Shown here: piece by piece, positions 20,325 to 30,006 of the stretch
Layout: each line of letters opens with the position of its first letter
How positions within the stretch are numbered: the first letter of the stretch is position 1
Assembly (NCBI GenBank): GCA_902511425.1
Contig: CABXFE010000011.1
Span: 1 to 34,948, forward strand
Length of the DNA stretch: 34,948 nucleotides
Direction of reading: 5' to 3'
DNA from: an uncultured SAR86 cluster bacterium
GTDB taxonomy: Bacteria > Pseudomonadota > Gammaproteobacteria > Magnimaribacterales > D2472
Made by a program: the position numbers and the translations under genes
Notes under the pieces: generated by a model
What the model was told of the DNA's origin: nothing
Databases searched by the model: none
The model's input: the letters and a program-made list of their open reading frames with translations, nothing else

Positions 20325-20736
20325 AGCCAGATGTAATTATTCCTATTTTTTGAATTCCTAAGCTTTGGATGCCTGCCATGCCCTTAGCAACATAGTCAAA
20401 CGGAACGTTTGCATCACTTTTAAAGACAATTTCGATATCTGGATTTGCTTGATAAATAATTTTTGCCTTATTTTTTAGTTCCATTAGTGAAATGGGTAGC
20501 TGCTCTTCTCCCAGATTAATGAAGTACTCTCCCCTCCTATCAATTGAAATTACAAGTGGTTCACTTGAAACTGACATCTTGGTTGTATCAGTTTTTGGAA
20601 GATTGACTTCGATGCCTTGGATCAATAACGGAGAGAGAACCATAAAAATAATTAAAAGAACTAACATCACATCAATGTATGGAACTACATTAATGTCTGC
20701 ATTTAGTTTTTTTCTTTTACCAATTCTATATATCAA
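20308..20736 (-). CDS. tolR: Tol-Pal system protein TolR (ExbD family)
   Basis: 142 aa; NADINVVPYIDVMLVLLIIFMVLSPLL. Confidence 0.96.
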   Translation of the reverse strand: MIYRIGKRKKLNADINVVPYIDVMLVLLIIFMVLSPLLIQGIEVNLPKTDTTKMSVSSEPLVISIDRRGEYFINLGEEQLPISLMELKNKAKIIYQANPDIEIVFKSDANVPFDYVAKGMAGIQSLGIQKIGIITSGYDSEL

Positions 20737-21413
20737 AGTTTTGCTTTAACCGTTTGTCTATAAAGTATGCTTGCTAGCTCCTCACCAAACACAGAAGATT
20801 GTTGTAACTGAGTATCAGAATCTGATGCAAACCTGTTATAAGCAACAACAGCTGGAATTGCAGCAAAAAGTCCCAAGGCAGTGGCAACTAATGCTTCTGA
20901 GATTCCAGGAGCAACTGCATTGATTGTTGCTTGCGTGGCATCTGAAAGGCCCTGGAAAGAATTAATGATCCCCCAAACAGTTCCAAAGAGTCCTACATAT
21001 GGGCTCACCGATCCAACGTTGGCTAAAAAAGGAAGATGATGCATTAGAGACTCCTCTTCTCTAGCTAAAGATACTCTTATAGCTCTGTTAACACTTTCAA
21101 GATCTTCAATTGTGATCTGCTGACCTTCACTAAGCCTTAAAAACTCTCCAAAGCCATGTTTGAAAACTCTTAAAGAACCTACCAACTCTTCATTGGGAAT
21201 TTCATTAATGGATTCAAACAACTCATTGAGATCTTTTCCTGACCAGAATTCTTTTTCAAACGACCTATTAGCTTCTTTAATTCGATTTAAATTAAAATAT
21301 CGTTCAAAAATAACTATCCAAGAAATAATTGAAACCAACAACAACAAAACCATTACCGCTTGGACAATTAGACTGGCTTGGAGAAATAATTCTATAACTG
21401 AGAATTCATTCAT
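20733..21413 (-). CDS. tolQ: Tol-Pal system protein TolQ (ExbB/MotA family)
   Basis: 226 aa; three TM segments, PYVGLFGTVWGIINSFQGL, VAPGISEALVATALGLFAAIPAVVAYN. Confidence 0.97.
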   Translation of the reverse strand: MNEFSVIELFLQASLIVQAVMVLLLLVSIISWIVIFERYFNLNRIKEANRSFEKEFWSGKDLNELFESINEIPNEELVGSLRVFKHGFGEFLRLSEGQQITIEDLESVNRAIRVSLAREEESLMHHLPFLANVGSVSPYVGLFGTVWGIINSFQGLSDATQATINAVAPGISEALVATALGLFAAIPAVVAYNRFASDSDTQLQQSSVFGEELASILYRQTVKAKL

Positions 21414-21414
21414 A

Positions 21415-21831
21415 TTAATTTTTCAATAAATTTAAAAAACTTAAAGGGAATGCTTTAGGCTTGCCAGAATCATTATTGATAAAGCAAACTTCTACCTCTC
21501 CCATGCAAATGAGTGTATCATTTTTTGAATTCAAAACAGATTGAAAAAATTTAGTTCTAGCTTTGGTAATAAGCTCAATTTCAGTTGTAACTGTTAAGTC
21601 GTCTTCTAGTACTGCCGGTTGGTGATATGAAAGATTGATAGATTTGACTACGTAAGATTCATTGCCTTGAGACATTGCATCTATTTGAGATAAGTTATTG
21701 TCTATTAGAAACTGAGATCTAGCTCTTTCAAAATACTTCAGATAATTAGCGTGGTAAACAACGCCCTGAAAATCGGTGTCTTCCACATAAACCTTGCAAT
21801 GAAAATCTTTAAACTTGAAACGAGGATTCAT
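21415..21831 (-). CDS. ybgC: Acyl-CoA thioesterase YbgC (hotdog fold)
   Basis: YVEDTDFQGVVYHANYLKYFERAR motif. Start reassigned from 21876 to the internal ATG at 21831 (MNPRFKFKDF), which fits the family N-terminus. Confidence 0.93.
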   Translation of the reverse strand: MNPRFKFKDFHCKVYVEDTDFQGVVYHANYLKYFERARSQFLIDNNLSQIDAMSQGNESYVVKSINLSYHQPAVLEDDLTVTTEIELITKARTKFFQSVLNSKNDTLICMGEVEVCFINNDSGKPKAFPLSFLNLLKN

Positions 21832-22231
21832 GTTGCTCAATATCCACTTGAAAAAGATAACGAAGAATTTCAACAAAATCCTCCCACATCAAATCAACTG
21901 TCATAGGAGAGAAATCAAGCTCTGGAACTAAGGTACCTGCCAGAATGCGAACCTTAATTGGCCGACGATTAAATTTATAAATAAGAGCTGGAAACTCTCC
22001 TTCTCCAGTGGCTGCCAGTACCTGATCCCACCAATCTTGAGAAGGTTCTGAGCCATCACCATATCTTTTACATTCCAAACACCATCTTCCTAATTTTAAA
22101 TCAGGCAGTTCTTTTGTTCTTGTTTGCTCTAGAATCCTCTTAACAGGCTGTGTTAAACCAAGCTGCTCTACCAAAAGATTGCCAATTTCTCTTTCAAAAT
22201 TAGCCCCTTTAGTTCTTGAGTTAATCGCCAA
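21809..22231 (-). CDS. Putative PD-(D/E)XK endonuclease resembling phage Holliday-junction resolvases
   Basis: 140 aa; RTKGANFEREIGNLLVEQLG, then PDLKLGRWCLECKRYG (PD-x8-ExK). Occupies the usual ruvCAB position between yebC and ybgC. Confidence 0.7.
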   Translation of the reverse strand: MAINSRTKGANFEREIGNLLVEQLGLTQPVKRILEQTRTKELPDLKLGRWCLECKRYGDGSEPSQDWWDQVLAATGEGEFPALIYKFNRRPIKVRILAGTLVPELDFSPMTVDLMWEDFVEILRYLFQVDIEQHESSFQV

Positions 22232-22233
22232 AA

Positions 22234-22971
22234 TTACTCCTTTTCAACAAAATCTTCAGGGAATTCAGCATTTGTATGGACCTCTTGCACATCGTCCAGA
22301 TCATCCATGAAATTCATAATTTTTAGAACTTTCTCAGAAGCTTCTTGATCCAGATTAACAAGTGTATCTGCTCTCATTGTATTTTCAGCTAACAATGTTT
22401 CGATATTATTTTTCTTCAATGCTTCAGTAATAGCAGATAAATTTGCTGGAGTAGAAATAATTTCAAAATAATCTTCTGTCACGGTAAAATCATCTGCACC
22501 AGCATCCAATGCAATCTCCATGATTTGATCTTCGTCATGAGATAGATCCACTTGAACAATTCCAAGCTTATTGAAAAGGTAAGCAACTGATCCATCCGTA
22601 CCCATATTGCCACCAAATTTTGAAAATGCATGACGAACATCTGCGACTGTTCTATTTCTATTATCCGTCATCGTCTCAACTAGAATAGCAACACCATTGG
22701 GACCATAGCCTTCAAAAGTTAGCTCTTCAATCACACCCATTTCGCCTGTCCCAGAGCCCTTTTGAATTGCTCGCTTGATTGTATCTTTGGGCATATTTGC
22801 AGCATTGGCTTTATCCAAAGCTAGCCGCAATCTAGGATTATCACTTGGATCTGGACCCCCTTTCGCAGCAACCGTAATCTCCCTAATCACTTTGGTCCAG
22901 ACTTTACCTCGAGATGCATCCTGTCTTGCTTTTCGATGCTTTATGTTTGCCCATTTGGAATGTCCAGCCAT
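22234..22971 (-). CDS. yebC: YebC/PmpR family transcriptional regulator / translation factor
   Basis: 245 aa; MAGHSKWANIKHRKARQDASRGKVWTKVIREITVAAK. Confidence 0.97.
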   Translation of the reverse strand: MAGHSKWANIKHRKARQDASRGKVWTKVIREITVAAKGGPDPSDNPRLRLALDKANAANMPKDTIKRAIQKGSGTGEMGVIEELTFEGYGPNGVAILVETMTDNRNRTVADVRHAFSKFGGNMGTDGSVAYLFNKLGIVQVDLSHDEDQIMEIALDAGADDFTVTEDYFEIISTPANLSAITEALKKNNIETLLAENTMRADTLVNLDQEASEKVLKIMNFMDDLDDVQEVHTNAEFPEDFVEKE

Positions 22972-24738
22972 CTATTGCTCCGGCTCAAAAGTTGACTTTA
23001 TGTTTAGCTCATCAAGCTGATCATCAGAAACTATGCCAGGTGCATAAGTCAGCAAGCATGATGCGCTTTGGGTTTTAGGAAAAGCAATAACATCACGAAT
23101 GTTACTCGTATCTGATAACAACATAACAATTCTATCTAAACCAAATGCAATACCCCCATGAGGTGGACATCCAGATGATAATGCAGACAAAAGAAAACCA
23201 AATTTTTCTTTAGCTTCATCAGAGGAAATACCTAGTATAGAAAATATTTCCTTTTGCATTGAGGGCTCATACACTCTTAAAGAGCCGCCTCCAAGCTCAT
23301 AACCATTTAAAACAAAGTCATATGCGCAGGCTAATGAGTTATCTGGATCTTTTTTTAATTCATCTATAGTTACTGCAGGCATAGTAAATGGGTGATGCAA
23401 AGATGTAAGGTTATTTTCTTTATTTCTTTCAAACATTGGAAAATCTACTATCCAACATGGCGCCCATGCAGAGTTCATTAAATTTAAATCTTCACCAAGT
23501 CTTTTAATTAACGAACTCATTGACAGATTTACAACATCTGCTTTTCCAGCTCCAAAAAATATAATGTCATTATTTTGAACATTCAATGAGGAAAGAATGG
23601 AGTCGATTGTATCTTGTTGAAAGAATTTTAGTATTGGTGATTGCAGTCCATTTTCTTGATCAAGGTCTACAACTTTTATGTATGCAAGACCTTTAGCGCC
23701 CAACTTACCTACATAATCAGTATACTCATCAATTTTTTTTCTTGTCATAGATGCAGCCTCTGGAATCTTCAATGCTACAACCCTTGAAGCAGGATCATTT
23801 GCAGGACCAGAAAATACCTTAAACTCTTCATCTTTCACTAGTTCGGAAATATCAATAAGCTCAAGAGGGATTCTTAAATCAGGCTTATCACATCCATATT
23901 TTTCAATAGATTCTTTGTATGTAATTCTTGGCACTTCTGCTTTTTTATAGTCTGTAAATTCAGATAGTAAAGATGTGACCAAATCCTCTCCGAGCTCTAT
24001 TATTTCTTCAGTAGAAACAAATGAAGCTTCAATATCAACCTGAGTAAATTCAGGCTGCCTGTCTGCACGCAAATCTTCATCCCTGAAACATTTAGCAATC
24101 TGATAATATTTATCCAACCCACCAATCATTAGCAACTGTTTGAATAGCTGAGGAGATTGAGGCAATGCAAAAAACTCGCCCGGATGCACTCTGCTAGGAA
24201 CTAAATAATCTCTTGCTCCCTCAGGCGTGGCTCTGGTCAATATTGGAGTCTCTATTTCATGAAAGCTGTTATTTTCTAAAATAGATCTTATCTTTGATGT
24301 GATCTGAGATCTCTTGATCAACCTTTGGTTGACATCAGGACGCCTTAAATCTAAAAATCTATGTTTAAGCCTTACATCCTCATTTACATCTTGATAGTCA
24401 TCAAGCGGAAATTTAGGAGTATCAGCTGAACTAAAAATTTTTAAACTGCTTGCTTCAATTTCAATCTCTCCTGTAGCCATTTTTGGATTTATGGCTCCCT
24501 CAATTCTCTTTCTAACCAATCCTTTTATGTTAACCACATACTCACTTCTGCATGAATCTGCGGTATCAAAAATTTCTTTTAAATCTGGGTTAAAAACAAC
24601 TTGGACTATTCCACGTAAATCACGAATATCTAAAAAAATTACGCCGCCATGATCTCTTCGTTTGTGCACCCATCCAGAAATCTCAATATTGCAATCAATG
24701 TCTGAGGTATTAATATCTCCGCAATAATGTGAACGCAT
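22972..24738 (-). CDS. aspS: Aspartyl-tRNA synthetase (bacterial type)
   Basis: 588 aa; [50 protein letters not shown]. Confidence 0.98.
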   Translation of the reverse strand: MRSHYCGDINTSDIDCNIEISGWVHKRRDHGGVIFLDIRDLRGIVQVVFNPDLKEIFDTADSCRSEYVVNIKGLVRKRIEGAINPKMATGEIEIEASSLKIFSSADTPKFPLDDYQDVNEDVRLKHRFLDLRRPDVNQRLIKRSQITSKIRSILENNSFHEIETPILTRATPEGARDYLVPSRVHPGEFFALPQSPQLFKQLLMIGGLDKYYQIAKCFRDEDLRADRQPEFTQVDIEASFVSTEEIIELGEDLVTSLLSEFTDYKKAEVPRITYKESIEKYGCDKPDLRIPLELIDISELVKDEEFKVFSGPANDPASRVVALKIPEAASMTRKKIDEYTDYVGKLGAKGLAYIKVVDLDQENGLQSPILKFFQQDTIDSILSSLNVQNNDIIFFGAGKADVVNLSMSSLIKRLGEDLNLMNSAWAPCWIVDFPMFERNKENNLTSLHHPFTMPAVTIDELKKDPDNSLACAYDFVLNGYELGGGSLRVYEPSMQKEIFSILGISSDEAKEKFGFLLSALSSGCPPHGGIAFGLDRIVMLLSDTSNIRDVIAFPKTQSASCLLTYAPGIVSDDQLDELNIKSTFEPEQ

Positions 24739-24753
24739 TTTTATCTCTCTTAT

Positions 24754-25044
24754 TTAAGTTTTTTTATCTGAACTTTTACTTTTAGGTTTTTCAGTAGTTT
24801 TAGTTTGTTCTTTGGGCTTTTTAGGTTTTTCATCCTTAGTGTCTACTATATTCTTTTTAGAGCCAGTTTTGAAATCAGTTTCATACCAACCCCCTCCCTT
24901 CAATCTAAAAGAAGGAGCAGAAACTAATTTTTGTACTGAGTTTTCATTACACTCAGGACAATTTTCAACAGGATTGTCTGAAAATTTCTGAATAACTTCG
25001 AACTGATGCTTACATTTTAAGCATTTATATTCATAAATCGGCAT
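24754..25044 (-). CDS. FmdB-family zinc ribbon protein with Lys-rich tail
   Basis: 96 aa; MPIYEYKCLKCKHQFEVIQKFSDNPVENCPECNE, SFRLKGGGWYETDF. Confidence 0.92.
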   Translation of the reverse strand: MPIYEYKCLKCKHQFEVIQKFSDNPVENCPECNENSVQKLVSAPSFRLKGGGWYETDFKTGSKKNIVDTKDEKPKKPKEQTKTTEKPKSKSSDKKT

Positions 25045-25099
25045 AAGTCTCTAAAAAAAATATAGAATTATAAACTAAATGAAAATTCAAATATAAAAA

Positions 25100-26380
25100 A
25101 TGTTTTGGTCCAAGATTTTTTTGCCAACTTTAAAAGATACTCCTCAAGATGCAGAAGTTATTAGTCATCAACTGATGCTTAGATCCGGAATGATAAGAAG
25201 AGTTACATCGGGGATATACACATGGCTACCAATTGGATTGAAGGTATTAAGAAAGGTTGAAAATATTGTTCGAGAAGAAATGGATGCATCTGGCGCTCAA
25301 GAGGTTCTCATGCCGATGGTTCAACCAAAAGAATTATGGGAAGAGACTCAAAGGTGGGAGAAAATGGGTCCTGAGCTACTACGAATTCAAGATAGGCATG
25401 AAAGAGATTTTTGCCTTGGACCTACACACGAAGAAGTGATAACAGATTTAATTAGAAATAATGTTAAAAGCTATAAAGAATTACCCCTAAACCTATATCA
25501 AATTCAAACTAAGTTTAGAGATGAGGTTAGACCAAGATATGGTGTTATGAGAGGAAGAGAGTTTCTTATGAAGGACTCCTATAGCTTTAATCTAGATGAA
25601 GACTCATTAAATGAATCATATGTTTTGATGAAAGAGGCCTACAAAAAGATTCTAGACAGATTGGGCTTACAATTTAAAATTGTTAAAGCAGATTCAGGAG
25701 CCATTGGTGGCGATACTTCTGAAGAATTTCATGTTCTAGCTGAAAATGGAGAAGATACTATTGCAATAAGTGACTCATCTGATTTTGCTATTAATACTGA
25801 GCTGTTACTAGAGGAGGGAGAAGATATAGAGTCTCTTCAAGGAAAACCATCGCCAGACGGTGAAGGCATTATTGAAATCAAAAAAGGAATTGAGGTTGGT
25901 CATATTTTTCAACTCGGAAAGGTATATACAGATGCTATGAAAGCTAATGTTCTTGATAATGAAGGTAAGGCACAGAACCTTTATATGGGTTGTTATGGGA
26001 TAGGGGTATCTAGGTTAGTTGCTGCTGCAATAGAACAAAACAACGATGATAAAGGAATTATTTGGCCAGAGGCAATGACTCCATTCGAGGTAAATATTAT
26101 TGCTATGGGTTTTGATAAAGATGAAAAAATAGCAAAAGCTTCAACAGATTTATACAGCAAATTATCATCCATGGGTTACGAGGTTATGCTCGATGACAGA
26201 AAAGATGGCTATGGAACTAAAATGAAAGATGCTGAGTTAATTGGTGTTCCAATCAATGTTATTATTGGTAAACAATATCTTCAAAATGGTGAAATAGAGC
26301 TAAAACACAGAGATGGTCAAAGCTCTATTGGAAAAGTTGAGGATATTGCAGCTATTTTTGATCACTACAAAAATAGCTAA
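25100..26380 (+). CDS. proS: Prolyl-tRNA synthetase, bacterial type without INS editing domain
   Basis: 426 aa; [51 protein letters not shown]. Compared with about 572 aa in E. coli. Confidence 0.96.
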   Translation: MFWSKIFLPTLKDTPQDAEVISHQLMLRSGMIRRVTSGIYTWLPIGLKVLRKVENIVREEMDASGAQEVLMPMVQPKELWEETQRWEKMGPELLRIQDRHERDFCLGPTHEEVITDLIRNNVKSYKELPLNLYQIQTKFRDEVRPRYGVMRGREFLMKDSYSFNLDEDSLNESYVLMKEAYKKILDRLGLQFKIVKADSGAIGGDTSEEFHVLAENGEDTIAISDSSDFAINTELLLEEGEDIESLQGKPSPDGEGIIEIKKGIEVGHIFQLGKVYTDAMKANVLDNEGKAQNLYMGCYGIGVSRLVAAAIEQNNDDKGIIWPEAMTPFEVNIIAMGFDKDEKIAKASTDLYSKLSSMGYEVMLDDRKDGYGTKMKDAELIGVPINVIIGKQYLQNGEIELKHRDGQSSIGKVEDIAAIFDHYKNS

Positions 26381-26385
26381 GCTAA

Positions 26386-27564
26386 TTAGATCCTCTCAAT
26401 AATTGTTGCATTAGCAGTTCCGCCACCCTCACAGATCGCTTGCAAACCATACCTACCATTTGTTCTTTCGAGTTCATGAAGCAATGTTGTCATAAGTTTA
26501 GCTCCCGTAGCACCTAAAGGATGTCCCAAAGCCATTGCTCCTCCGTTTACATTTAATTTTGAGATATCAGCTTTTAGCTCAATAGCCCAAGACAATGGAA
26601 CAGGAGCAAAAGCCTCATTTACTTCATAAAGATCAATATCATTAATATTTAGATTGCTAGCTTTTAAAACTTTATGAGAAGCCGGTATTGGACCTCCTAG
26701 CATCATAATTGGATCATCGCCTACAACACTTATTCCAACAATCCTTGCTCTTGGGTCTGCTTTTACTTTTTTAAGGCCCTCGTCATTACAAATCATAAGT
26801 GCAGCGGCACCATCTGTTATTTGGCTAGCATTACCAGCAGTGATGACTCCACCCTCAGTCACTGGATTAAGACCTGAAAGAGCTTCAAGACTTGCATCAT
26901 ATCTTATGCCCTCATCATTAAGCACCATATCGGTTTTGCCTTCTGCATTTTTAGCTTGAACAGGAAGAATCTCTCTATCAAAGTACTTACCCTCAACTGC
27001 TGCAGCGGCTTTTTGGTGACTACTTAATGCAAATTTATCAAGATCTTCCCTTGATAAATTCCATTTATCTGCCATTAACTCTGCTCCAGTGAATTGAGAA
27101 AAGAAAATTCCTGGATACCTTTCTTTCATTCCATCGGAATCAAATGGAAGTCCATGACCTGCCTCATATCCATCTTTGATACTCGCACCAATGGGGACCA
27201 TAGACATTACCTCTACCCCTCCCCCAATCACAACATCTTGTGTACCAGACATAACTGCTTGAATTGCAAAATGAATAGCCTGTTGAGAGGACCCACATTG
27301 ACGATCAACAGAAGTACCAGGCACTGATTCGGGAAGACTTGAGGCAAGGATTGCATTTCTAGCTACATTACCTGATTGTGCTCCAACTTGGTCAACGCAA
27401 CCAAATATAACATCATCAATTAATTCAGGATTAATGCCTGACTGATGTACTAACTCATCTAGAACTTTTGCACCAAGATCTGCTGGATGCCATAGGCTTA
27501 GGCTTCCATTTTTCTTCCCACCAGCTGTGCGAACAGCTGAAACTATATATGCATTATTTGACAT
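26386..27564 (-). CDS. Thiolase family protein (acetyl-CoA C-acyltransferase)
   Basis: 392 aa; SVDRQCGSSQQAIHFA active-site Cys, NVNGGAMALGHPLGATGAK, ICEGGGTANA. Confidence 0.93.
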   Translation of the reverse strand: MSNNAYIVSAVRTAGGKKNGSLSLWHPADLGAKVLDELVHQSGINPELIDDVIFGCVDQVGAQSGNVARNAILASSLPESVPGTSVDRQCGSSQQAIHFAIQAVMSGTQDVVIGGGVEVMSMVPIGASIKDGYEAGHGLPFDSDGMKERYPGIFFSQFTGAELMADKWNLSREDLDKFALSSHQKAAAAVEGKYFDREILPVQAKNAEGKTDMVLNDEGIRYDASLEALSGLNPVTEGGVITAGNASQITDGAAALMICNDEGLKKVKADPRARIVGISVVGDDPIMMLGGPIPASHKVLKASNLNINDIDLYEVNEAFAPVPLSWAIELKADISKLNVNGGAMALGHPLGATGAKLMTTLLHELERTNGRYGLQAICEGGGTANATIIERI

Positions 27565-27628
27565 AACTCTCTCCTATATTGAGAGTATCTTAATCAATTT
27601 TAAGCTTGCATAACAAGTTTAGGGATAA

Positions 27629-28636
27629 TTATTTCTTAGCAGCTTTTTTGACAGAAGGTATATATGCCTTCCTGATCTCTTTGACCAAACTGTCTCTGAT
27701 TTTAGTATTTTCTTTTAGAAACTTACTTGCATTGACTTTTCCTTGACCAATCTTTTCTCCGTTATGGCTGTACCAGGATCCAGATTTTTCAACTAATTCA
27801 AGTTTTTGACCAAGCTCTAAAATCTCACCTTCTGTATTGATGCCTTCGCCATACATGATCTGGAATTCAGCTTGCTTGAAGGGTGGAGAAACTTTGTTCT
27901 TAACAACCTTGACCCTTGTCTCATTACCAACAACTTCTTCACCCTCTTTAACAGCTCCGATTCTTCTTATATCTAAACGAACTGAAGAATAAAACTTGAG
28001 TGCGTTACCACCCGTAGTAGTTTCAGGGTTACCGAACATAACACCAATCTTCATCCTGATTTGGTTGATAAAAATAACCATGGCATTGGATCGTTGAATA
28101 TTTCCTGTAATTTTTCTTAAGGCTTGTGACATCAATCGTGCTTGTAATCCTACATGGTGATCACCCATGTCACCTTCAATTTCTGCTCGAGGCGTCAGCG
28201 CTGCTACAGAATCTACAACAATTAAATCTACACTACCTGATTTAACCAGCATATCTGTCACTTCCAATGCTTGCTCTCCAGTATCGGGCTGTGACAGCAA
28301 TAGCTCATCCACATTCACGCCTAGTTTTTCAGCATAATTTGGATCTAGTGCATGCTCAGCATCTATAAATGCTGCGGTACCACCAGCTTTTTGACATTCA
28401 GCAATCGCTTGGAGTGTTAAAGTTGTTTTTCCAGATGATTCGGGACCAAAAATTTCAACCACTCTTCCCTTTGGGAGGCCTCCAATACCTAGTGCAATAT
28501 CTAAACCGATTGAACCTGTTGAAACAGACGGGATATCTACTATCTCCCTGTCTCCCATTTTCATAACGGTACCTTTACCAAATTGCTTCTCTATTTGTGA
28601 TAAAGCTTCACTTAGGTTTTTATCTTTGTCTGACAT
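27629..28636 (-). CDS. recA: Recombinase RecA
   Basis: 335 aa; [13 protein letters not shown] Walker [27 protein letters not shown]. Confidence 0.99.
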   Translation of the reverse strand: MSDKDKNLSEALSQIEKQFGKGTVMKMGDREIVDIPSVSTGSIGLDIALGIGGLPKGRVVEIFGPESSGKTTLTLQAIAECQKAGGTAAFIDAEHALDPNYAEKLGVNVDELLLSQPDTGEQALEVTDMLVKSGSVDLIVVDSVAALTPRAEIEGDMGDHHVGLQARLMSQALRKITGNIQRSNAMVIFINQIRMKIGVMFGNPETTTGGNALKFYSSVRLDIRRIGAVKEGEEVVGNETRVKVVKNKVSPPFKQAEFQIMYGEGINTEGEILELGQKLELVEKSGSWYSHNGEKIGQGKVNASKFLKENTKIRDSLVKEIRKAYIPSVKKAAKK

Positions 28637-28648
28637 AATGAACTCCTT

Positions 28649-28668
28649 TACTGTATGTTTGTACAGTA
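28649..28668. promoter_or_regulatory. LexA-type SOS box upstream of recA
   Basis: TACTGTATGTTTGTACAGTA, i.e. CTGT-N8-ACAG with TA flanks. Lies 12 nt upstream of the recA start, just downstream of a TATAAT (minus strand, 28675-28670). Confidence 0.85.
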
Positions 28669-28772
28669 TATTATAATTTTAGTAAAAGTAAATTAAATAT
28701 TATCAAATTCATGCTGACTTGTTCATTACTCATTGTTAAAATCTTTTGTAATCTAACCTTCCATCAAAAACA

Positions 28773-29096
28773 ATGGCATTTATAGTTACAGAATCATGTA
28801 TAAAGTGTAAGCATACTGACTGCGTTGAAGTCTGCCCAGTTGATTGTTTTTACGAAGGCCCAAACTTTTTGGTCATCCATCCTGAAGAATGTATTGACTG
28901 CGCCTTATGCGAACCAGAATGTCCTGTAGACGCAATTTTTTCTGAAGATGAGCTTCCTGCAGATCAAATAGAATTTATTGAAATTAATGCTGAATTAAGT
29001 GAAATTTGGCCAAATATTACTGAAGAAAAAGATCAGCTTCCTGAGGCAGAAGAATACGCAAATATAAAAGATAAAAAACACCTGTTAGAAAAATAG
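28773..29096 (+). CDS. fdxA: 7Fe-type ferredoxin FdxA
   Basis: 107 aa; [21 protein letters not shown] and [16 protein letters not shown]. Confidence 0.95.
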   Translation: MAFIVTESCIKCKHTDCVEVCPVDCFYEGPNFLVIHPEECIDCALCEPECPVDAIFSEDELPADQIEFIEINAELSEIWPNITEEKDQLPEAEEYANIKDKKHLLEK

Positions 29097-29200
29097 ATTG
29101 TTCAGTTAACTCAAATAACAAGAGTAGCTTTTATAATTTGTAGTATAACTACAATAAATAAAGCCTATGAGTACTTGTTTAAAAGCATTTTTTAAATGTG

Positions 29201-29231
29201 TTGACAAATATTACATCGTAATAGCTAATGT
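29201..29231 (+). promoter_or_regulatory. Possible sigma70-type promoter for the small secreted protein genes
   Basis: Exact TTGACA at 29201-29206; candidate -10 TAATGT at 29226-29231 with a non-ideal 19-nt spacer. Confidence 0.35.
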
Positions 29232-29261
29232 ACTACATAGACGTTGCCTTGCTTTGGTCTT

Positions 29262-29285
29262 GTGAAAATTGGGCACAATTTCCAC
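29262..29285 (+). other. Imperfect hairpin in the presumed 5' leader
   Basis: GTGAAAATTG-GGCA-CAATTTCCAC: 10-bp stem with one mismatch and 4-nt loop. Confidence 0.4.
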
Positions 29286-29336
29286 TTACATACCTGAGAC
29301 GCCCAGCACAATATAAATATATATCGAGGAATACAT

Positions 29337-29690
29337 ATGAAACATTTAGCTATGTTATCTTGCATATTAATCTCTCCATTATCGTTTGCCTCTTATCATA
29401 GTGGCGAAGGTTCAAGTGGAAGTAGCAGTGGCGGCGGTGGATATGGTAGTGGTTCAGGAAACGCAGCTGCTCTGATAGCAGTTGGCGCTGTTATTTATTA
29501 CCTAAGTAGAGATAACAGTGAAAGTGAAGAAAGCACTGATTTCAGCTACGTAGAAAGATCAAATGAATCAAAATTTAATATTTCATTTGGTGAAAAAGAC
29601 TATTTTGGTAATAGTTTTGCTAATTACTCCAACCAATTTGATTCAACATCAAATAATTTTCAAGTTAATTTATCCTATAACTTTAACTAG
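29337..29690 (+). CDS. Small secreted or membrane protein, Gly/Ser-rich, unknown function
   Basis: 117 aa; signal peptide (MKHLAMLSCILISPLSFAS), Gly/Ser linker, short hydrophobic segment (AAALIAVGAVIYYL), GAGGA-like SD (gaggaatacat-ATG). Confidence 0.75.
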   Translation: MKHLAMLSCILISPLSFASYHSGEGSSGSSSGGGGYGSGSGNAAALIAVGAVIYYLSRDNSESEESTDFSYVERSNESKFNISFGEKDYFGNSFANYSNQFDSTSNNFQVNLSYNFN

Positions 29691-29697
29691 AAAACTT

Positions 29698-29731
29698 GCC
29701 CTCAAGATTTCCCCCCTATGATCTTGAGGGC
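29698..29731. other. Perfect 11-bp inverted repeat between two small genes (terminator or mRNA processing/stability element)
   Basis: GCCCTCAAGAT-TTCCCCCCTATG-ATCTTGAGGGC; no clear U-tract follows. Confidence 0.6.
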
Positions 29732-29751
29732 ATAACCTTAAAATACTACAT

Positions 29752-30006
29752 ATGAAATTAATTCTTATCCTCCCAATTTTGTTAACAAACCTAGCGCTTG
29801 CAAATGCCAAAATAGATTCGACCAAGGTTGCTGATCTCACTGTTGAGGAGCTTGAAAAAATTGTCCGTTTAATTGTTCAAGACAGCATAGAAAAATGCGA
29901 AGTGAATGGAACCATGAAAGGAAGAGCTAAGGTAAATTTAAAAGTTGAGGGAGAAGTAGAAGCTAAGATGACATGTGATTTTACTGAGCACGAAAATAAA
30001 AAGTAA
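29752..30006 (+). CDS. Small secreted protein with two mature cysteines, unknown function
   Basis: 84 aa; signal peptide (MKLILILPILLTNLALANA), Cys in EKCEVNG and KMTCDF. Confidence 0.65.
   Translation: MKLILILPILLTNLALANAKIDSTKVADLTVEELEKIVRLIVQDSIEKCEVNGTMKGRAKVNLKVEGEVEAKMTCDFTEHENKK

Noticed and set aside
29097-29336. Possible RsmZ-like sRNA, as found between rpoS and fdxA in Pseudomonas
   Set aside because: Almost no GGA motifs on either strand, so no support for a CsrA/RsmA-sponge RNA.
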